This document shows positions 36,645-45,088 of a stretch of 64,000 nt of DNA, piece after piece. How positions within the stretch are numbered: the first letter of the stretch is position 1; each line of letters opens with the position of its first letter. Where the stretch lies: assembly GCA_035508435.1 (NCBI GenBank), contig DATJNA010000063.1:20350-84349 (forward strand). Direction: 5' to 3'. The notes beneath the pieces are model-generated. The model had not been told where the DNA came from. It did not search any database and saw nothing but the letters and a program-made list of their open reading frames with translations. The stretch comes from JASHVB01 sp035508435 (GTDB taxonomy: Bacteria > Pseudomonadota > Alphaproteobacteria > Acetobacterales > Acetobacteraceae). The position numbers were made by a program, and so were the translations under genes.

Positions 36645-37467
36645 CGTGTCGCTCCGTCTCGATGGACAATCTCACCAGGATCGGCAGATGGTCAGGGGCA
36701 TCCCGAGCAGTCTGATTTGCGGGAAGCAGGTCCCTACCGTCGATCCAGGAAATCACGGCCACGCTGTCCTCGGCATAATAGCGCAGCAGCTCCGGTCGTA
36801 ATAGCACTTGGTCAAACGTGTTCCAGAAATAACTGACCAGGCCGCCACGAGCATAGTAATGGGTCCCAGGCGGCCCTTTGGACTCGTCGCCCATCCGGCT
36901 CCACATGGGGTTACAGAAAAAGCTCCAGTCCTTGCCTTGCACCGAACGAGGCGGCCGCTCGGCGATTCGTTTATCCATAACGCCATGCAGCCCGTCGGCT
37001 GCCACCATGGCGTCCTCGAATGGATTGGCATTGAGGTCGCCGATTACAACGGTATTTCGATGGCCGACCTGCCTCTCAGCCTCCTCAATGTCGCCGCGCA
37101 GGCGGCGAATGCGATAATGTTGGTCTTGATCGTCACTTTGCAACTTACTTGGCATATGCACGGCGACAATCAAGACTGACGCGCCTATTGGCGGCGACAG
37201 GTTACGGATCGACACGCGGCCATCATCAAAGAGCGGCGTAATGGATGCAATGGGGTACCGGGTAAAGCATCTGACTCGGCTCACGACGGGTGAACGCAAT
37301 TCCCAATACGGAGCGTCCTTTGTTGAATTCAACCGGCCAAGCATTTCGATCGCATTTGCCTCAAGCTCGGCAAGCATCAACACGTCGACTTCATGGTCCT
37401 GGCAGATACTGGCCAGCGAATCGGCAATATGGCTGCCTCGGACGTTCCAAAACAGAAGCACGGCCAC
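36637..37467 (-). CDS. Endonuclease/exonuclease/phosphatase (EEP) family protein
   Basis: A 276-residue EEP-fold protein with the catalytic layout complete: LFWNVRG (Asn) at the N-terminus, MLAELEAN (metal-binding Glu) near residue 35, VAVHMPSK, VIGDLNANPFED (Asp-x-Asn) near 143, and DHLPILV (His) near 262. Such enzymes cut phosphodiester bonds in DNA, RNA or phospho-lipids; the substrate cannot be told from the motifs. No signal peptide, so probably cytosolic. It forms a coupled pair with the 134-residue gene, with distinct codon use and lower GC. An antiphage or nucleic-acid-processing role is possible but unproven. Confidence 0.9.
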   Translation of the reverse strand: MAVLLFWNVRGSHIADSLASICQDHEVDVLMLAELEANAIEMLGRLNSTKDAPYWELRSPVVSRVRCFTRYPIASITPLFDDGRVSIRNLSPPIGASVLIVAVHMPSKLQSDDQDQHYRIRRLRGDIEEAERQVGHRNTVVIGDLNANPFEDAMVAADGLHGVMDKRIAERPPRSVQGKDWSFFCNPMWSRMGDESKGPPGTHYYARGGLVSYFWNTFDQVLLRPELLRYYAEDSVAVISWIDGRDLLPANQTARDAPDHLPILVRLSIETERHDG

Positions 37468-37616
37468 TGCAGTGAATCACTTTGTCAGCAGCTCCGGACC
37501 AAGCCGGGCCTGTTGGGTAGCATGCCACGCGCGCGGCCCCCGCGCCAGACTTCGCTTGACGTCCCGCCGGTCGGTCTGCACCTATGGCGCCGACAGATGC
37601 GACTGGAACCTGCCAC

Positions 37617-39038
37617 ATGTCGGATGCCGTGCTCGCCCATCTCGCCATCCAGCGCGAGGCCATTTTGGAACGGCTGAAGACGCTGCTGCGGCTGCCCAGT
37701 GTCTCCACCGATCCGGCCTATGCCGACGCGATGCAGGCGGCGCGTGAATTCCTGTTGCAACGGCTGCGCGACGCCGGCATGCAGAACGTGCAGTTGCTGG
37801 ATGGCGGCGGTCAGCCAGCGGTGTTCGGCGAATGGCTCGGAGCGGCAGGCAAGCCCACGCTGATCGTGTATGGGCACTACGACGTGCAGCCCGCCGATCC
37901 GCTGGAGCTGTGGGACTCGCCGCCGTTTGAACCGACCGAGCGGAACGGACGCCTCTACGCGCGCGGCGCGTCCGACGTGAAGGGCTCCACCACCATTGCC
38001 GTCGAAACGATCGCCGGATTCCTCGCAACAACCGGCGCCCTTCCCATCAATGTCAAACTGTTCATTGAAGGCGAGGAGGAATGCGGCAGCCCCAGCCTTC
38101 GCGGTATCGTCGAACGCTATGGCGATCTGCTGTCCGCCGACGCCATGCTGTCGGCCGACGGCGGGCGCGCCAGCACCACGGTGCCGACGCTGGGCATCGG
38201 CGGTCGCGGCATCGCCGGCCTGCAGTTCACGTTGCGCGCGGCGAACAAGGACGGGCATTCCGGCCGCTATGGCGGCGCCGCCCGCAACGCGTTGCATGAC
38301 ATGGCCGCCTTGATCGCCAGCCTGCACGACGGCGACGGCCGCATCCTGGTAGCGCGTTTCGGTGACGACGCGGCACCGATCACCAATGCCGCGCGTGCCG
38401 CCGCCGCCGCACTGCCGTTCGACGAGGCGGAATTCCTCGCCGGCGTCGGCGGCGTGCGATACGGCGATCCGGCCTATACCGCGCGCGAGCTCACCACGTT
38501 GCGCCCGACCATCGAAGTGAACGGGATGTGGGGCGGCTACACCGGGGCCGGCACCAAGACCGTGCTGCCCGCCGAGGCGCACGCGAAAATCACCATGCGC
38601 CTGGCACCCGGCATGGATCCGGGCCGTGCCCGCCAGCATCTTGTCGCACATCTGCAAGCGGCGGTGCCGCCGGGCGTGGAGATCACCTTCACCCGCGACG
38701 AAGGCGGAACCCCGGCGCCGACGCTGCCGGAGGATCATCCGCTGCTGCTGACCGCCTCGCGCGTGCAGGAGCAATTGCATGGCCGCAAGCCGGTGCCGGT
38801 ACGCGCCGGCGGCACCATTCCCATCAGCGCAATCTTCCGCGAGATGCTTGGCATCGACACCTTGACCTACGGCCTGGCGATGCCAGACGAAGACGTGCAC
38901 GCGCCAAACGAGTTCTTCCGCCTGTCATCCTTCGATGAAGGACTGAAGAGCTGGCCGATGCTATTGAGCGAACTTGGCAAGCTCAGCGCCGCGGAGTTCG
39001 CGCCGTTCAGGCACGCCACGGTCACCGCTCCACTTTGA
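37617..39038 (+). CDS. M20-family dipeptidase / metallopeptidase
   Basis: A 473-residue zinc peptidase of the carnosinase/CNDP-like M20 group. Metal ligands and catalytic residues are visible in YGHYDVQPADP (His, Asp), ARGASDVKG (bridging Asp), FIEGEEECGSP (catalytic Glu) and the C-terminal EDVHAPNEFF (His). The dimerisation or lid domain begins near GIAGLQFTLRAANKDGHSGRYGG. It hydrolyses dipeptides or acylated amino acids. An upstream start at 37584 is also open; 37617 is chosen to match family length. Confidence 0.92.
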   Translation: MSDAVLAHLAIQREAILERLKTLLRLPSVSTDPAYADAMQAAREFLLQRLRDAGMQNVQLLDGGGQPAVFGEWLGAAGKPTLIVYGHYDVQPADPLELWDSPPFEPTERNGRLYARGASDVKGSTTIAVETIAGFLATTGALPINVKLFIEGEEECGSPSLRGIVERYGDLLSADAMLSADGGRASTTVPTLGIGGRGIAGLQFTLRAANKDGHSGRYGGAARNALHDMAALIASLHDGDGRILVARFGDDAAPITNAARAAAAALPFDEAEFLAGVGGVRYGDPAYTARELTTLRPTIEVNGMWGGYTGAGTKTVLPAEAHAKITMRLAPGMDPGRARQHLVAHLQAAVPPGVEITFTRDEGGTPAPTLPEDHPLLLTASRVQEQLHGRKPVPVRAGGTIPISAIFREMLGIDTLTYGLAMPDEDVHAPNEFFRLSSFDEGLKSWPMLLSELGKLSAAEFAPFRHATVTAPL

Positions 39039-39146
39039 CACGGCGTGCCGCAACGGCACGCGGGGCGCGGCGACTCGCCGACCACTTCCTGCTCGAAGGC
39101 GAATCGCAAGCCCCGGCCGCCTGCCATTTCGTTGGAACGGCGGACG

Positions 39147-39797
39147 CTACGCCGCCAGCTTGAGTGCAGGCGAGACGGCGAAGCCGGCCTCGGTCTTCGA
39201 GCGTATCTCCTCCACCGTGACCTCGGGCGCGATATCGATCAGCGTCAGGCCCTGCTTGCCGATGTCGAACACGCCCAGCTCGGTGATCACCAGGTCCACC
39301 ACACCGGCACCGGTCAGCGGCAATGTGCAGCGGTGCAGCAGCTTGGGCTTACCGCCTGCGGTATGCTCCATCAGCACCACCACGCGCTTCACGCCGGCCA
39401 CGAGATCCATCGCGCCGCCCATCCCCTTTACCATCTTGCCGGGGATCATCCAGTTGGCGAGGTCACCGTTCTCCGCCACCTGCAAGGCGCCGAGGATCGA
39501 AACATCGATGTGCCCGCCGCGCACCATGGCAAAACTGGCAGACGAATCGAAGAAGCTGGTGGTCGGCAGTTCCGTCACCGTCTGCTTGCCGGCATTGATC
39601 AGGTCGGCGTCCTCCTCGCCCTCGAACGGGAACGGGCCCATTCCCAGCATGCCGTTCTCCGAATGGAGCTGGATCGACATGCCTTCGGGAATATGGTTCG
39701 CCACCAGGGTGGGAATGCCAATGCCGAGGTTCACATAGAACCCGTCGTGCAGCTCGTGCGCCGCGCGGGCGGCCATCTGATCGCGACTCCAGGCCAT
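39147..39797 (-). CDS. scoB: 3-oxoacid CoA-transferase subunit B
   Basis: A 216-residue SCOT-type beta subunit. VNLGIGIPTLVANHIPEG carries the oxyanion region, and HSENGMLGMGPFP contains the catalytic Glu (ENG). Two C-terminal blocks (GAMDLVAGVKRVVVLMEH and ITELGVFDI) are typical. With subunit A it moves CoA from succinyl-CoA to acetoacetate in ketone-body or butanoate metabolism. It follows subunit A after 16 bp. Confidence 0.95.
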   Translation of the reverse strand: MAWSRDQMAARAAHELHDGFYVNLGIGIPTLVANHIPEGMSIQLHSENGMLGMGPFPFEGEEDADLINAGKQTVTELPTTSFFDSSASFAMVRGGHIDVSILGALQVAENGDLANWMIPGKMVKGMGGAMDLVAGVKRVVVLMEHTAGGKPKLLHRCTLPLTGAGVVDLVITELGVFDIGKQGLTLIDIAPEVTVEEIRSKTEAGFAVSPALKLAA

Positions 39798-39813
39798 CGC
39801 CGATTATCCTTTC

Positions 39814-40521
39814 TCAATACCGCTTGCGCACGGTGCGTTGCTCGATCCGCTTGTCCACCGTTTCCAAGGGGACGATGCGGTTGACGAAAATGCCGGGCGT
39901 GATGATGTGGTCAGGGTCGATCTGGCCGTTCGGCACCAGGTCCTCGACCTCCGCCACCACCACCTCCGCCGCCGTCGCCATGATCGGATTGAAGTTTCGC
40001 GCCGTCTTGCGATAGATCAGGTTGCCTTCGTGGTCCGATTTCCAGGCGTGGATCACCGCAAGGTCGGCGCGCAGGCCGCGCTCCATCACATAGGTGCGAC
40101 CGTCGAATTCCTTGGTCTCCTTGCCCTCGGCGATCTGGGTGCCGGCGCCGGTGGCGGTGTAGAAGGCCGGGACGCCGGCGCCGCCGGCACGGATGCGCTC
40201 GGCCAGCGTGCCCTGCGGGTTGAATTCGATCTCCAGCTCGCCGGCGAGATACTGCCGTGCAAAGGTGGCGTTCTCGCCGACATAGGAGCTGATCATCTTG
40301 CGGACCTGCCGCGTCTGGAGCAGTACGCCGAGGCCAACTTCGTCAATGCCGGCGTTGTTGGAGACGATCGTCAGACCCTTCACACCGCTGTCGCGGATGG
40401 CATCGATCAGCACCGCGGGAATGCCGCATAGGCCGAAGCCGCCGGACATGATGGTGATGCCGTCACGCAACAACCCCGCGAGGGCCGCGTTTGCATCGGG
40501 ATAGAGCTTGTTGACCGCCAT
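39814..40521 (-). CDS. scoA: 3-oxoacid CoA-transferase subunit A
   Basis: A 235-residue alpha subunit. The CoA-binding loop GGFGLCGIPAVLIDAI is near residue 26, followed by VSNNAGIDEVGLGVLL, YVGENATFARQYLAGELEIEFNPQGTLAERIRAGG in two blocks, and PAFYTATGAGT. The ATG at 40521 has AGGGGGTGCC upstream and is preferred to the 29-codon longer frame. It pairs with subunit B immediately downstream. Confidence 0.95.
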   Translation of the reverse strand: MAVNKLYPDANAALAGLLRDGITIMSGGFGLCGIPAVLIDAIRDSGVKGLTIVSNNAGIDEVGLGVLLQTRQVRKMISSYVGENATFARQYLAGELEIEFNPQGTLAERIRAGGAGVPAFYTATGAGTQIAEGKETKEFDGRTYVMERGLRADLAVIHAWKSDHEGNLIYRKTARNFNPIMATAAEVVVAEVEDLVPNGQIDPDHIITPGIFVNRIVPLETVDKRIEQRTVRKRY

Positions 40522-40706
40522 AGGCACCCCCTGCCGCTGGCCGGGAAAGTGCCGCGCGGGCGGCCCGGAAGCAAGCGGCGACGGCGCGGTTAGGGAATAT
40601 TGGCACACAGACCCACCGGCCCATTCCTGACCTGCGTCGTTGCCGCTTGCCTCCCGCCCGGCGCATCGTAAGTTGGCATCATGCCTGCGGGAGGACGCCT
40701 GAGCCG

Positions 40707-41900
40707 ATGACCTCGATCGAACTCTGGAACCATTGCGAGAACCCGTATCCGTTCGTCCCGGCAGAAGAGCTGGACGCGGCGCCGGCGGTGCGTGCCAGCC
40801 TGCCCAACCGCTATTGCGATCCCAGGATCGCAGCGCAGCTCTATGATGAAATCTTCGACGAGTATCGGCTGTGCGACGAGCTCGGACTGCACATCGTCAC
40901 GAACGAGCATCACTCCGGCATCAACAACCTGTGGGCGGCAAGCCCGGTGATCACCGGCATCGTTGCGCGCATCACACAGAAGGTGCGTATCCTTTCGCTG
41001 GGCACGCTGGTCACGGTGCGGCCGGATCCGGTACGCGTGGCCACCGAATACGCCACCATCGATGTGTTGAGCCGCGGACGCCTGGACATCGGCTTCGTCA
41101 AGTCCGGCACAACCGAGATGGTCTCCGGCGACACCAACCCGATGCGCAACCGCGAACGCGAATGGGAGGCGATCGACCTGATCGAGAAGACGCTGACCAG
41201 CCATGACGGGCCGTTCAGTTGGGAGGGTAAATTCTTCCAGCACGCGCACGTCAATGTCTGGCCGCGCTGCTGGCAGCAGCCACGGCCGGAGTTCTGGGCC
41301 GCCACCAGCGATTTTCCCACCTGCGCCGAGCTGGGCCGGCGCGGCATCGTCAACACGCTATTGTTCGGCGGCTACAGCCGTACGAAGCAGGCGTTCGATG
41401 CCAACAAGCGGGCGCGCATGGAGGCGGGCCTGCCGCCGCCGGGCGAGGACCGCTTCTCCTATATGGCGTTCTGCTACGTCGGCGATACCGATGCCGAAGC
41501 GCAGCGGGTCGGGCAGAAGATTCCCTGGTTCCTGACCGTCAGCATGAAAAGCCAACCGCAGATGTCGAAGTTCCAGCCGGGCCAGATACTGCCGGAGATG
41601 ACGCCGGCCGCGTGGCGCCAGGGTGTCTCCAAGCGGCCGACCGATCTCAGTGTCGCGTCGCTCATCGCCCAGGGCCAGATGTTCGCCGGCAATCCCGATA
41701 CGGTGGCACGGCAGATCAAGGAGTTTCGCCGCCGCGTTGGCGGGGTGGGGCGCATCATCATGATGACGCGGCAGGGTCTGGTGACGCACGCGGAGGCGGA
41801 GAAGAGCTTCAAGTTGGCCGCGCGGGAGGTGCTGCCACAGTTGCAGGATCTGCCGCCGATTGAGCAAGCCGAACCGATGGCGGCAGGAGCTGTGGCATGA
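40707..41900 (+). CDS. LLM-class flavin-dependent oxidoreductase
   Basis: A 397-residue bacterial-luciferase-like TIM-barrel enzyme. TNEHHSGINNLWAASPVI near residue 70 and VRVATEYATIDVLSRGRLDIGFVKSG near residue 125 are the family's flavin and substrate region. The tail QGLVTHAEAEKSFKLAAREVLP is standard. The substrate is unknown. A hydrolase and a small unknown protein follow closely on the same strand, so it may act in a three-gene pathway on an ester or lactone-forming substrate. Confidence 0.92.
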   Translation: MTSIELWNHCENPYPFVPAEELDAAPAVRASLPNRYCDPRIAAQLYDEIFDEYRLCDELGLHIVTNEHHSGINNLWAASPVITGIVARITQKVRILSLGTLVTVRPDPVRVATEYATIDVLSRGRLDIGFVKSGTTEMVSGDTNPMRNREREWEAIDLIEKTLTSHDGPFSWEGKFFQHAHVNVWPRCWQQPRPEFWAATSDFPTCAELGRRGIVNTLLFGGYSRTKQAFDANKRARMEAGLPPPGEDRFSYMAFCYVGDTDAEAQRVGQKIPWFLTVSMKSQPQMSKFQPGQILPEMTPAAWRQGVSKRPTDLSVASLIAQGQMFAGNPDTVARQIKEFRRRVGGVGRIIMMTRQGLVTHAEAEKSFKLAAREVLPQLQDLPPIEQAEPMAAGAVA

Positions 41901-42007
41901 CGCGCTCGGCGCCACTGTCATGGCGGGCGATGAGCCGGCGATCCGCGCACCAGACTGCGGGGTTGGATGACCGGCTCAGGGACGGCCGTGAGCAGGGCGT
42001 GCGATGA
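41897..42007 (+). CDS. Possible 36-residue bridging ORF
   Basis: An open frame of 36 codons starts on an ATGA overlap with the LLM oxidoreductase stop (ATG 41897-41899) and ends in a TGA (42005-42007) that overlaps the ATG of the hydrolase (42004-42006). It has no domain and is Arg-rich. It may be a true leader-like peptide that couples translation of the two flanking genes, or simply chance. Confidence 0.3.
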   Translation: MTRSAPLSWRAMSRRSAHQTAGLDDRLRDGREQGVR

Positions 42008-42801
42008 TGCGTGCCGGCAGCCTCGATCTCGAAATCCTTCGGCGTGGCGAAGGTCCGCCAATATTGCTCATCCACGGCATAAACCCGATCAGTCCGAGCG
42101 CGCCGTTCGTTGATCTGCTGGCGCGGCACGGCACGGTGATAGCGCCGTCGCATCCCGGCTTCGGCGCCTCCGCGCGGCCGGCGGATTTCGACACGATCTA
42201 CGACCTCGTCAACCTCTATCGCGACGTGCTGGATGCGATCGACGCACCACGCATCAGCGTGGTCGGCTTGAGCTTCGGCGGCTGGATCGCGGCGGAGCTT
42301 GCGGTCGGCGGCGCCACGAAGCTCGATCGGCTGGTGCTGGTCGATGCCGTCGGCATCAAGATCGGCGGGCGCGAGCAACGCGATATCGTGCATTTCTTCA
42401 ATACCGATCCGGCCGATCTGAACAGATGGGCGTGGCATGACCCGGCGCAGCGGCCGGAGGGAATCTATGGCCTCGGCTGGCAGGCGACGATCAGCGATGC
42501 AATGAGCGACGCTGAGATGGTGTCGCTCGCGCGCAACTGGGATGCGCTGTGCCTGTATGGCTGGAAGCCGCATATGTTCAATCCTCAGCTCGGCTTCTGG
42601 CTGCGTCGGATTGCCACGCCCACGTTGGTGTTGTGGGGTGAGTCCGATCGCATCGTGACGCCGGAATACGGGCGGACCTATGCGCAACGGATCCCCGGCG
42701 CCGTGTTTCAAACGCTTCCTGCCGCCGGCCATCATCCCGAACTGGAGCAACCGGCAGCGTTCGTTGAACGTGTTGCGGCATTCCTGCGGCGCGAGGCGTG
42801 A
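42004..42801 (+). CDS. Alpha/beta-hydrolase
   Basis: A 265-residue serine hydrolase. Oxyanion-hole motif ILLIHGIN near residue 20, nucleophile elbow VVGLSFGGWIAAEL (Ser near 93), Asp in WGESDRIVTPEYG, and His in AAGHHPELEQP complete the triad. The cap is small. It resembles meta-cleavage or haloalkane-dehalogenase-like hydrolases but the substrate is unknown. Codon 2 is a second ATG. Its neighbours on the same strand are the LLM oxidoreductase and a small protein 3 bp downstream. Confidence 0.92.
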   Translation: MMRAGSLDLEILRRGEGPPILLIHGINPISPSAPFVDLLARHGTVIAPSHPGFGASARPADFDTIYDLVNLYRDVLDAIDAPRISVVGLSFGGWIAAELAVGGATKLDRLVLVDAVGIKIGGREQRDIVHFFNTDPADLNRWAWHDPAQRPEGIYGLGWQATISDAMSDAEMVSLARNWDALCLYGWKPHMFNPQLGFWLRRIATPTLVLWGESDRIVTPEYGRTYAQRIPGAVFQTLPAAGHHPELEQPAAFVERVAAFLRREA

Positions 42802-42804
42802 ACC

Positions 42805-43149
42805 ATGCCGATATTCATCGTCCGCAATGATGGCCATGTCCCGGAAGGCCTGGAAGTGAAGCTGCGGCGGCGCACGCCTGCGATCGTCGCGGAGCAAACC
42901 GATCGCGTGGACTGGTTCTGCCTCGGCGATCCCGTTGCCGCACGCCACGCCGGCCACGCTGTGGTGACGCTGCATGACGGTTGGTACGCCGACGATAGCG
43001 GCGGTGGGGTTGCGATTTACGGCCCGTATTGGGAAATCCGCGACACGCCATTCACCGTGCGTGAGGTCGCGCCGGACCCGGCGACGCCACAGCAGCGGGG
43101 CGATGCGGCGGAAATCGTCAATGTCCGAAAAGCGATTTTCGGCGCGTAG
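42805..43149 (+). CDS. Conserved-looking 114-residue protein, unknown function
   Basis: Starts 3 bp after the hydrolase stop, so it is cotranscribed and probably coupled. The protein has no signal peptide or membrane segment. A beta-rich centre (VDWFCLGDPVAARHAGHAVVTLHDGWYADDSGGGVAIYG) suggests a small globular fold. No named family recognised. Confidence 0.75.
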   Translation: MPIFIVRNDGHVPEGLEVKLRRRTPAIVAEQTDRVDWFCLGDPVAARHAGHAVVTLHDGWYADDSGGGVAIYGPYWEIRDTPFTVREVAPDPATPQQRGDAAEIVNVRKAIFGA

Positions 43150-43206
43150 CACCCACCCATCGCAATGCAGGGTGCGCCGATAGTGGTTGCAGCCACGGAT
43201 GCGCTA

Positions 43207-43256
43207 TACTCGCACGCATCGCGAGTCCTGCTACTCCCACGCATCGCGAGTCCCGC
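43207..43256. repeat. 25-bp tandem duplication with internal palindrome
   Basis: Units 43207-43231 and 43232-43256 match at 23 of 25 bases. The first contains the inverted repeat ACTCGC-ACGCATC-GCGAGT. The pair lies 11 bp before the start of the SGNH hydrolase gene, where it could form a hairpin or operator. Confidence 0.8.
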
Positions 43257-43266
43257 CGGAGTGCCC

Positions 43267-44043
43267 ATGCGACGCCTGCCGCTCTATCTGCTGCTTGCCG
43301 CCATGCTGTGCGGTATTGCCGTTCCGGCGGGTCTTGCCCGCACCATCCTCGCCGCGGTTCCGATCAGCCGCATGGACCTGCGTTGGTGGCGTACCCGCTT
43401 TGACGAGAAACAGGCGGAGCTGCGGCAGCGCCATCCCGCGCTGGTGTTCTACGGTGACTCCATCACGCAGGACTGGGAACGCCACGGTCCGCCGGCGTGG
43501 GTGAATTTTGCGCCGGTCTGGCAACGCTTCTATGGCGACCGCGATGCGGTGAATCTCGGCTTCACCGGCGACACCACCGCCAATCTGTTGTGGCGCGTCG
43601 AGCATGGCGAGGCCTCGGGCATCGACCCCAAGGTTGCGGTGATCCTGATCGGGGCCAACAATCTGGGCTACCTGCACTGGTCCGCGGACGACACGGTGCT
43701 GGGCATCGACACCATTGTCCGCTCGCTTCGCCGGCGCCTGCCGCATACGAAGTTGCTGTTGCTGGGGATCCTCCCGTCTGATCGCACCCAGTGGGCGACG
43801 CAAACCACGCTCGAGGTGAATCACCGCCTGGCGCAGCAATTCTCGCATGACGAGGATGTGACGTTCCTCGATGTCGGTCAGGTCTTTATGCGCGATGGCA
43901 AGCTGGACCGGGACCTGTATCTCGACCCGAAGGAAACGCCGCCAGAGCAATCACTGCATCCCACCGCACAGGGCCAGGCCTTGATGGCGGCCGCTATTGA
44001 GCCAACGCTCGCAGCAATGCTCGGCGACCAGGTGCATCGCTGA
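43267..44043 (+). CDS. Secreted SGNH/GDSL hydrolase
   Basis: A 258-residue lipase/esterase of the SGNH fold with an N-terminal signal peptide or membrane anchor (about 1-25, LYLLLAAMLCGIAVPAG). Block I is VFYGDSIT (nucleophile Ser), block II has Gly in NLGFTGDTT, block III is GANN, and block V is HPTAQG (His). Such enzymes deacylate or deacetylate glycans and lipids in the envelope. ATG 43267 gives the signal peptide at the right place. Confidence 0.92.
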   Translation: MRRLPLYLLLAAMLCGIAVPAGLARTILAAVPISRMDLRWWRTRFDEKQAELRQRHPALVFYGDSITQDWERHGPPAWVNFAPVWQRFYGDRDAVNLGFTGDTTANLLWRVEHGEASGIDPKVAVILIGANNLGYLHWSADDTVLGIDTIVRSLRRRLPHTKLLLLGILPSDRTQWATQTTLEVNHRLAQQFSHDEDVTFLDVGQVFMRDGKLDRDLYLDPKETPPEQSLHPTAQGQALMAAAIEPTLAAMLGDQVHR

Positions 44044-44092
44044 AGCGCGCGACCGCCGTAACGACTGGCGATGCAAGGGAGAAGCGCAACAC

Positions 44093-44386
44093 ATGGCCAA
44101 GGGCTATTGGATTGCCGGCGTCGATGTGACCGATCCGGAGGGCTACCAGGAGTACATCGCCGCCAACGCCGTGGCGTTCAGCAAATATGGCGCGAAATTC
44201 CTGGTGCGCGGCGGCCGGTTCGAAGCCCCCGAAGGTACCGCGCGATCGCGCAACGTCGTGCTTGAATTCAATGACTATGAAACCGCTGTCGCCTGCTATC
44301 ATTCGCCGGAATATGCGGCCGCCAGGGCCAAGCGCATGGGACGCGCGGACGCGAATTTGATCATCATCGAAGGCTGCGACGGCTGA
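44093..44386 (+). CDS. DUF1330-family protein
   Basis: A 97-residue ferredoxin-like alpha/beta-barrel dimer protein. KGYWIAGVDVTDPEGYQEYIAAN opens the family domain, and VVLEFNDYETAVACYHSPEYAAAR closes it. Members are small cytosolic proteins of unknown function, some linked to detoxification. The start is chosen at ATG 44093, after an AGGGAGAAG-like ribosome site. Confidence 0.92.
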   Translation: MAKGYWIAGVDVTDPEGYQEYIAANAVAFSKYGAKFLVRGGRFEAPEGTARSRNVVLEFNDYETAVACYHSPEYAAARAKRMGRADANLIIIEGCDG

Positions 44387-44516
44387 TCGTTGGTCGGCGG
44401 TGGCGGAGCGACTTGCCGCCTGATCCGGTTCGTTACAGGGAGTTGATACGGGACAAGTCTCGCATTCCGCGGGTCTGCTTCCCACCTCCGCGCGTGGAAC
44501 GAGCCGGAGATTGCTT

Positions 44517-44753
44517 GTGCGAGCCTCCATGAGTGCACTGATGATCGTGGGTGCGTTGCTGGCATTGCTTGGCATCGCCGGGCTGGCGGTGCCGGAATTC
44601 ACCACGCAACAGACCAGGGACGTGGCCAATGTCGGCCCTGTGCATGTGCAGGCCACGGAACATGAACCGCATTTCATCCCGCCCGCGGTTGCCGGCGGGG
44701 CGCTGGCGCTTGGCGTTATTCTGATTGGGGGCGGATTGATCCAGCGGCGTTAG
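44517..44753 (+). CDS. Small two-helix membrane protein
   Basis: 78 residues from GTG 44517 (ribosome site GGAGA 6 bp upstream) or 74 from ATG 44529. Two hydrophobic segments (MIVGALLALLGIAGLAVP and AVAGGALALGVILIGGGLI) flank a short periplasmic loop with TRDVANVGPVHVQATEHE. Similar tiny proteins occur widely with no known function. Confidence 0.75.
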   Translation: MRASMSALMIVGALLALLGIAGLAVPEFTTQQTRDVANVGPVHVQATEHEPHFIPPAVAGGALALGVILIGGGLIQRR

Positions 44754-44760
44754 CGTCTGG

Positions 44761-44820
44761 ATTTCCGCGCTATTGCATCGATTTTCGCGCTATTGCATCG
44801 ATTTCCGCGCTATTCCATCG
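44761..44820. repeat. 20-bp tandem repeat, three copies, covering the xseB stop
   Basis: Units ATTTCCGCGCTATTGCATCG at 44761, 44781 and 44801. The third contains the xseB stop codon, and each unit reads as an extra in-line stop on the minus strand (ATGCAATAG). It looks like slippage expansion of the gene end. Confidence 0.95.
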
Positions 44821-45058
44821 GCCGCGTGCCGAGCGTGCCATCCGCCCGCTGCACAATCGCGGCGACGCGCGCTTCCGCTTCCGCCAGCTTGGCCTCACAG
44901 TGCCGGCGCAAGGCGGCACCGCGTTCGTAGGCGTTGATCGCGTCCTCCAGCTTTTGCTGGCCGCTTTCGAGTCCCCGCACGATTTGTTCAAGCTCGGCCA
45001 GCGCATCCTCGAACGACAGGCCGCTGACATCAGGCGGCGTGCGCTTGGCATCCGACAT
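44810..45058 (-). CDS. xseB: Exodeoxyribonuclease VII small subunit
   Basis: 82 residues. The core SFEDALAELEQIVRGLESGQQKLEDAINAYERGAALRRHCEAKL is the diagnostic three-helix XseB pattern, shown here as one block only for its key words (FEDAL, LE.IV..LE, YERG). With XseA it degrades single-stranded DNA from both ends. It lies 30 bp after the HDAC-like gene, a neighbourhood common in alphaproteobacteria (often followed by ispA and dxs, not present here). Confidence 0.95.
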   Translation of the reverse strand: MSDAKRTPPDVSGLSFEDALAELEQIVRGLESGQQKLEDAINAYERGAALRRHCEAKLAEAEARVAAIVQRADGTLGTRPME

Positions 45059-45088
45059 ATGTGGTTCCCCCAGCTCCCGGGTCGGCGG

